NCBI GenBank assembly: GCA_002389675.1
Contig: DGQF01000060.1
Location: 115,106 to 126,139 of the forward strand
DNA: 11,034 nucleotides
Source: Gammaproteobacteria bacterium UBA4421
Lineage (GTDB): Bacteria; Pseudomonadota; Gammaproteobacteria; Pseudomonadales; Azotimanducaceae
Reading direction: 5' to 3'
This document shows, piece by piece, positions 7,136-11,034 of this stretch (position 1 is the stretch's first letter; every line of letters begins with the position of its first letter). Made by a program: the position numbers and the translations under genes. The notes under the pieces were generated by a model. That model did not search any database and was not told where the DNA came from. It was given only the letters and a program-made list of their open reading frames with translations.

Positions 7136-10100
7136 GTGTCCGCTGCAAAAACCCTCATCGCTGGGCTTATCCTTTTTGCTGCCACCGGCATCGCAGCCTT
7201 AACACTTATCGACTTGGGCCGCTTTAAAACCACCCTCTTAGCCTGGACCAGCCACATCACCGGTTACGCTATCGCCGCTGAGTCATTATCTATTCGGTTA
7301 GGCCTATCTGTACGCATCAACGCCACCGGCATCAGCATCGCTCGTCCGATGGGCAATCCCGAGCAAACCCCAATGCTCACCATCAAAAGGTTTGCGCTTG
7401 AGGGCAAAATTATCCGTCTGCTGGCAGCCCGACCCACCCTCGACACAGTGAGTATAGAAGGCCTAGGGCTACAAATCGGCAAGGCATCGGTCCAATCCTC
7501 GACCAATAATCATGCGCCGCCGCCCGGGCCGAGCAGTACCGGTCAATCTCAGAATCCACCGCTAGCTACGCTACCGCTGCGCATTACCACTCTGACGCTG
7601 CGCGATGCGCAAATTACTTACGGCACACCAGAGCAAGACAACCTATACCTGCTGAAACTGAAATCGCTCAAACAAACGTCGACGCGCGCAAACATGGCTG
7701 TATCCCTAGCCGGCGCGATTAATGATCAACCTCTAAAACTTGATCTAGCCGCCACGTCCAATGACCCCATAACCATGCTGCAAAACCTTCAAATCACAAT
7801 AAAAGGCCAACTAGACACGGCCACCATCGATATTGAATCCCGCCTCAATCAATTGCGCCGCCCGAGCGACACCCAATTAAGCCTCGACATCTCCGGACCT
7901 GATACTCGCGTGCTCACTCGCTTACTAAACCAACCATCCGGCCCCAAAATGCCGTTTTCTATTACCGCCTCGGCGTCGCAAAACGATGCCGGCTGGAGCC
8001 TTGCCAACCTGCAACTGAGCCTAGCAGCGCTAAATTTAACCGCACGAGCCAGCCTACCCGAACTTTCAAAAGGATTGAAAACTCTTACCTCTCAATCGCA
8101 GTTCGATGCTGAACTGAAAACCCCTGATCTTGCACCGTTGGCAACCATTTTGGGCCTTCCCGACTTCGTCAACGGCCCGCTTGACGCCGACCTCAAAATG
8201 TCCCCAAACGGCGCACATGCCATTTTAACCGGGGATATCAAATCACGCTTCGGAACGCTCGCTCTGTCTGTGGACCTGCAAGATCAGCATGGTAACAACC
8301 CCACTGTGGCCCTGAAATTCGATCCAGCAAATCCAGACGCCATACGCTCGATACCCGGGTTAAGCCGCCTTCCAGATAAACCACTGACGCTGGCGGCAAA
8401 GATCCAATGGCAGGACGGCGCCGTCATCTTTGAACATGCAAAACTGTCTCTGGGCAACGATCTGGCGGAGGTGACTGGAACGTTACGACCGAATCAATTT
8501 CCAGCCGCAACAGCCCTATCTTTTGATTTAACCGCTGCCAATCTGCGACAGTCACTGGGGGAATTCATGACCCACCCTCAAGATTTACCGACATCCAAGC
8601 TCAACCTGCGCGGCGCTTTAAACTTTGCTCAAAATCGCTGGCACCTGCACGATACATTGATTCGCGGCGCCGATTTAAACGCGAAAATCAAGGGCTCAAC
8701 CAGTGCTGACTTCAACGACATCAGCACGGTATTTTCCGTGCAAGGTAAATCATTACTCGATTGGGTACCACAGCGATTATTGCATGCGCAACTGCCACGT
8801 TCAGCGCTCGATGAGGGGTTTTCTGTCAGCACAACACTGCAAGCTGATCAGGCACGGATTGCGCTCACAAATCTCTCCATAGCGCTCGCCAAATCAAGTC
8901 TCAAAGGCAACATTGAGAGCACCATCGACGGGCGTGATGCAACATTTAATCTGGCCGCTCGGTCAGAAGATCTGGCGGTATTCGCAGCGCAAAACGAGCT
9001 CCCACCGGGAATCAAAAAACTGCCGTTAAACGCCTCAATCTCCGGCGATTTTGATGCCAACGGACTGCGCATCACACAACTTTTGGCCAATACGGGGAAG
9101 CACCTCTCACTTGACGCGCAAGGTGCGCTCTCCTACCCATCCGCACTGCTCGGCGCGAGCGCCAACATTAACCTACAGATTCCGAATCTAAGTGTGCTCA
9201 ACCCGTTCACAGCCTATTCAGGCATCCGCCTGCCCGCCCAGGCGTTGCTTTTTCAGAGTGAGATGATCGAAACCCCCACCCGAATTATCTCCAAGAACAT
9301 TCATTTACAGCTCGCCGACAGTATTCTTTCCGGCAGATTTGAAATAGACAAGGGTGACGTGCCGCATGTTGAACTGATCATGGATTCTGAACTACTGGAT
9401 CTAAAACCACTCATGACAGCCGTGACATCAATCCCTACACCGGAGCCAAGGCCCATGCCATTGGGTGCATCAGCAGATCTTGTGATACCAAATACACCCA
9501 TTGATTTAACGCCACTTTCATTACTGAACGCTGACGTCAGCATCACCATCAAAAAAGCACAGTTGATTAACCGAACACTCAATGATGTTAGTTTGAGCGC
9601 CACCTTGGCAAAGGGCCGCTTAAGTGTGAGCGAAGCCTTGCTGACCGACGAAGGCCAGGGCACCTTCGGATTAAGCGGCGTGCTTGCTTTAAACCAAGAC
9701 ACACCCACAGTGAGTCTTAACGTTACCGGCCAAGGCATTAGAGTCGGCTTTCCGGCACAAACCGCTGAGGAAATTCAAAAGTTGCCTGCACTATCAGGCG
9801 ATATCGCAGTTAAAAGTTACGGTAATACGCCTAGAGAAATGGCGGCTAATGCAAATGGATATGCCGGACTGGATCTCGGCAAAGGTGAGATACCCAGCCA
9901 CAACACCCAAATTTTCACCAGTGACTTTTTCAATCAGCTGTTCACCGCGCTGAACCCCTATCGCCAGCAAAAAACCGTCATGCAGGTGACCTGTGGAGCG
10001 ATTGATTTGCGCATCAAAGCCGGCGAGGTCACAGGTAATCCGGCGTTTGTCTTGACCAGCAAACAACTGAACATCTTTGCCAAGGCAAAAGTTGACCTGA

Positions 10101-10384
10101 AATCTGAAAGCATCAACGCATCATTTCGTACCGTGCCACAAAAAGGTTTGGGGCTGAGTCTATCTTCGGTGATTAATCCCTTCGTTGGCATCGGCGGATC
10201 ATTGGCAAAGCCCGCGCTCACGCTAAATCCAAAATCAACCCTGTTAACCGGCGGTGCCGCACTGGCCACCGGTGGTCTATCGTTCATCGCCAGCAGCTTT
10301 GCAGAGCGCTTTTTGGCGGACAAAGACCCTTGCGGTAAAGCGCAAAACAAAGCCCGTGCCGCGGCATCAGAATTTGTAGAGTAA
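7136..10384 (+). CDS. AsmA-family inner-membrane-anchored envelope protein
   Basis: This 1082-residue protein has the layout of AsmA-family members. A single N-terminal transmembrane anchor (about 6-25) is followed by a long periplasmic part of repeated amphipathic beta-strands (for example ITTLTLRDAQITYG, LQITIKGQLDT and VSLNVTGQGI), and a conserved C-terminal AsmA region with GYAGLDLGKGEI, FFNQLFTALNPY, CGAIDLRI, a segment around NPFVGIGGSLAKPAL and LLTGGAALATGG. It most resembles the YhjG-like branch. Relatives such as TamB, YhdP and YdbH form long hydrophobic grooves thought to carry phospholipids to the outer membrane; that role is inferred for this protein. Proline-rich linkers lie at about 121-141 and 767-775. 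Only two cysteines are present, C953 and C1066, both C-terminal. The start is a GTG with TAAGG 6 bases upstream, directly before the hydrophobic anchor. It is convergent with rmlA, with 13 bases between stop codons. Family is secure; subfamily is less so. Confidence 0.92.
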   Translation: MSAAKTLIAGLILFAATGIAALTLIDLGRFKTTLLAWTSHITGYAIAAESLSIRLGLSVRINATGISIARPMGNPEQTPMLTIKRFALEGKIIRLLAARPTLDTVSIEGLGLQIGKASVQSSTNNHAPPPGPSSTGQSQNPPLATLPLRITTLTLRDAQITYGTPEQDNLYLLKLKSLKQTSTRANMAVSLAGAINDQPLKLDLAATSNDPITMLQNLQITIKGQLDTATIDIESRLNQLRRPSDTQLSLDISGPDTRVLTRLLNQPSGPKMPFSITASASQNDAGWSLANLQLSLAALNLTARASLPELSKGLKTLTSQSQFDAELKTPDLAPLATILGLPDFVNGPLDADLKMSPNGAHAILTGDIKSRFGTLALSVDLQDQHGNNPTVALKFDPANPDAIRSIPGLSRLPDKPLTLAAKIQWQDGAVIFEHAKLSLGNDLAEVTGTLRPNQFPAATALSFDLTAANLRQSLGEFMTHPQDLPTSKLNLRGALNFAQNRWHLHDTLIRGADLNAKIKGSTSADFNDISTVFSVQGKSLLDWVPQRLLHAQLPRSALDEGFSVSTTLQADQARIALTNLSIALAKSSLKGNIESTIDGRDATFNLAARSEDLAVFAAQNELPPGIKKLPLNASISGDFDANGLRITQLLANTGKHLSLDAQGALSYPSALLGASANINLQIPNLSVLNPFTAYSGIRLPAQALLFQSEMIETPTRIISKNIHLQLADSILSGRFEIDKGDVPHVELIMDSELLDLKPLMTAVTSIPTPEPRPMPLGASADLVIPNTPIDLTPLSLLNADVSITIKKAQLINRTLNDVSLSATLAKGRLSVSEALLTDEGQGTFGLSGVLALNQDTPTVSLNVTGQGIRVGFPAQTAEEIQKLPALSGDIAVKSYGNTPREMAANANGYAGLDLGKGEIPSHNTQIFTSDFFNQLFTALNPYRQQKTVMQVTCGAIDLRIKAGEVTGNPAFVLTSKQLNIFAKAKVDLKSESINASFRTVPQKGLGLSLSSVINPFVGIGGSLAKPALTLNPKSTLLTGGAALATGGLSFIASSFAERFLADKDPCGKAQNKARAAASEFVE

Positions 10385-10397
10385 GCCTAACAGCGCG

Positions 10398-11034
10398 TCA
10401 GTAGCTGAGCCCATCAAGATAAGAGCCATAATTATTCTTCCCGAACTGTTGGGCGCGTTGTTTGAGCTGCTGGGCGTCAATCCAACCCAATTCGAAGGCC
10501 ACCTCATCCGGGGAACCCACCTGTTGTCCCTGGCGCTCGGTGAGCGTTCGCACAAAGTTGCCCGCGTCAAGCAGGCTGGCATGAGTTCCGGTATCCAGCC
10601 AAGCATAGCCACGACCCATTTTTTGCACCGACAGCGATCCATCGGCAAGGTAACTTTCTAAAAGACTGGTAATTTCCAACTCACCGCGAGACGAAGGGCG
10701 CACTGCCCTTGCCCGCTCAGGCGCTGTGCCGTCGACAAAATAAAGTCCGGTAACCGCATAATTCGAGGCTGGCGCGGCAGGCTTTTCGATAATCGATTTC
10801 ACTCGACCCTGCGCATCAAAATCGACTACTCCGTAGCGCTCCGGGTCCGCAACTCGGTAGCCAAACACCCTCGCGCCGGAGCTGTCGGCGCTTGCCTGCA
10901 ATAAAAGATCCCGCAACCCATGACCAAAAAAAATGTTATCACCCAGCACCATGACCGATGGCGAACCATCTAAAAACTCTTCACCGAGAATAAATGCCTG
11001 CGCGAGTCCATCAGGGCTGGGCTGTACCGCATAG
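10398..11034 (-). CDS. rmlA: Glucose-1-phosphate thymidylyltransferase, 5' end beyond window
   Basis: The window holds the last 211 residues of a protein usually about 290 long; the N-terminal nucleotide-binding segment (GGxGTRLxPxT) lies off the right edge. Seen are YAVQPSPDGLAQAF at the edge, VLGDNIFFGH with the metal-binding Asp, RYGVVDFD, IIEKPAAPASNYAVTGLYF, RGELEIT and GRGYAWLDTGTHASLLDAGNF, all diagnostic of RmlA (RfbA). The enzyme joins glucose-1-phosphate and dTTP into dTDP-glucose, the first step towards dTDP-L-rhamnose and related sugars of O-antigen or other surface glycans, and is feedback-inhibited by dTDP-rhamnose in studied members. Partner genes (rmlB, rmlC, rmlD) would be expected outside the window. 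The frame is intact through a T8 run in the Asn-Ile-Phe-Phe codons. An ATG at 10952 lies inside the conserved core and is not the true start. The C-terminus (NNYGSYLDGLSY) is complete and convergent with the AsmA-family gene. Confidence 0.95.
   Translation of the reverse strand, partial: YAVQPSPDGLAQAFILGEEFLDGSPSVMVLGDNIFFGHGLRDLLLQASADSSGARVFGYRVADPERYGVVDFDAQGRVKSIIEKPAAPASNYAVTGLYFVDGTAPERARAVRPSSRGELEITSLLESYLADGSLSVQKMGRGYAWLDTGTHASLLDAGNFVRTLTERQGQQVGSPDEVAFELGWIDAQQLKQRAQQFGKNNYGSYLDGLSY

Noticed and set aside
10449..10661. A 70-codon plus-strand open frame after the AsmA-family gene
   Set aside because: It is the mirror of conserved RmlA coding sequence.
10926..10933. T8 run in rmlA as a possible phase-variation tract or frameshift
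   Set aside because: It encodes the family-conserved GDNIFFGH segment, and the frame is intact on both sides.
1..11034. CRISPR arrays, tRNA or rRNA genes, insertion sequences, toxin-antitoxin or defence genes
   Set aside because: No direct-repeat arrays, cloverleaf sequences, transposase motifs or terminal inverted repeats were seen. Nearly all sequence is accounted for by eight protein genes (counting the edge-truncated ones).

Overview
The window looks like chromosomal DNA of a Gammaproteobacterium. The Nei, YceH, AsmA-family and RmlA proteins all read as gammaproteobacterial types, base composition is close to balanced, and genes are packed on both strands. A marine or Cellvibrionales-like origin is a guess from the general flavour of the proteins and is not demonstrated. 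There are no RNA genes, insertion sequences, CRISPR arrays or clear signs of recent transfer.

Layout. (1) Positions 1-4536, minus strand: a tightly packed three-gene run. In transcription order it encodes an exported M3-family oligoendopeptidase, a right-handed beta-helix lipoprotein that starts directly after the peptidase stop codon, and a mandelate-racemase-type enolase-superfamily enzyme. The last gene starts with TTG inside the end of the lipoprotein gene and runs off the left edge. (2) Positions 4657-5319, minus strand: yceH (DUF480/UPF0502), divergent from (3) nei, positions 5450-6280, plus strand, which encodes the base-excision-repair enzyme endonuclease VIII. (4) Positions 6304-6996, minus strand: an FMN-binding split-barrel flavin-reductase-like protein, convergent with nei and divergent from (5) a 1082-residue AsmA-family envelope protein at 7136-10384, plus strand. 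(6) Positions 10398 to the right edge, minus strand: the C-terminal three quarters of glucose-1-phosphate thymidylyltransferase (RmlA/RfbA), convergent with the AsmA gene. This may be the edge of a surface-polysaccharide (dTDP-rhamnose) locus.

How the genes work together. Only the left-hand trio has layout evidence for joint expression: a zero-gap junction, then an 11-bp overlap with a perfect AGGAGG ribosome binding site. Two of its products carry export signals and the third is a cytosolic sugar-acid-type enzyme. A scavenging function is conceivable, but the substrate cannot be read from the sequence. The remaining genes are separate housekeeping or envelope functions arranged as divergent and convergent pairs.

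No gap exceeds about 140 bases. The only non-coding stretches of any size are 4537-4656, 5320-5449 and 6997-7135. No previously undescribed system is evident. The item most worth a second look is the peptidase / beta-helix / enolase-superfamily operon.
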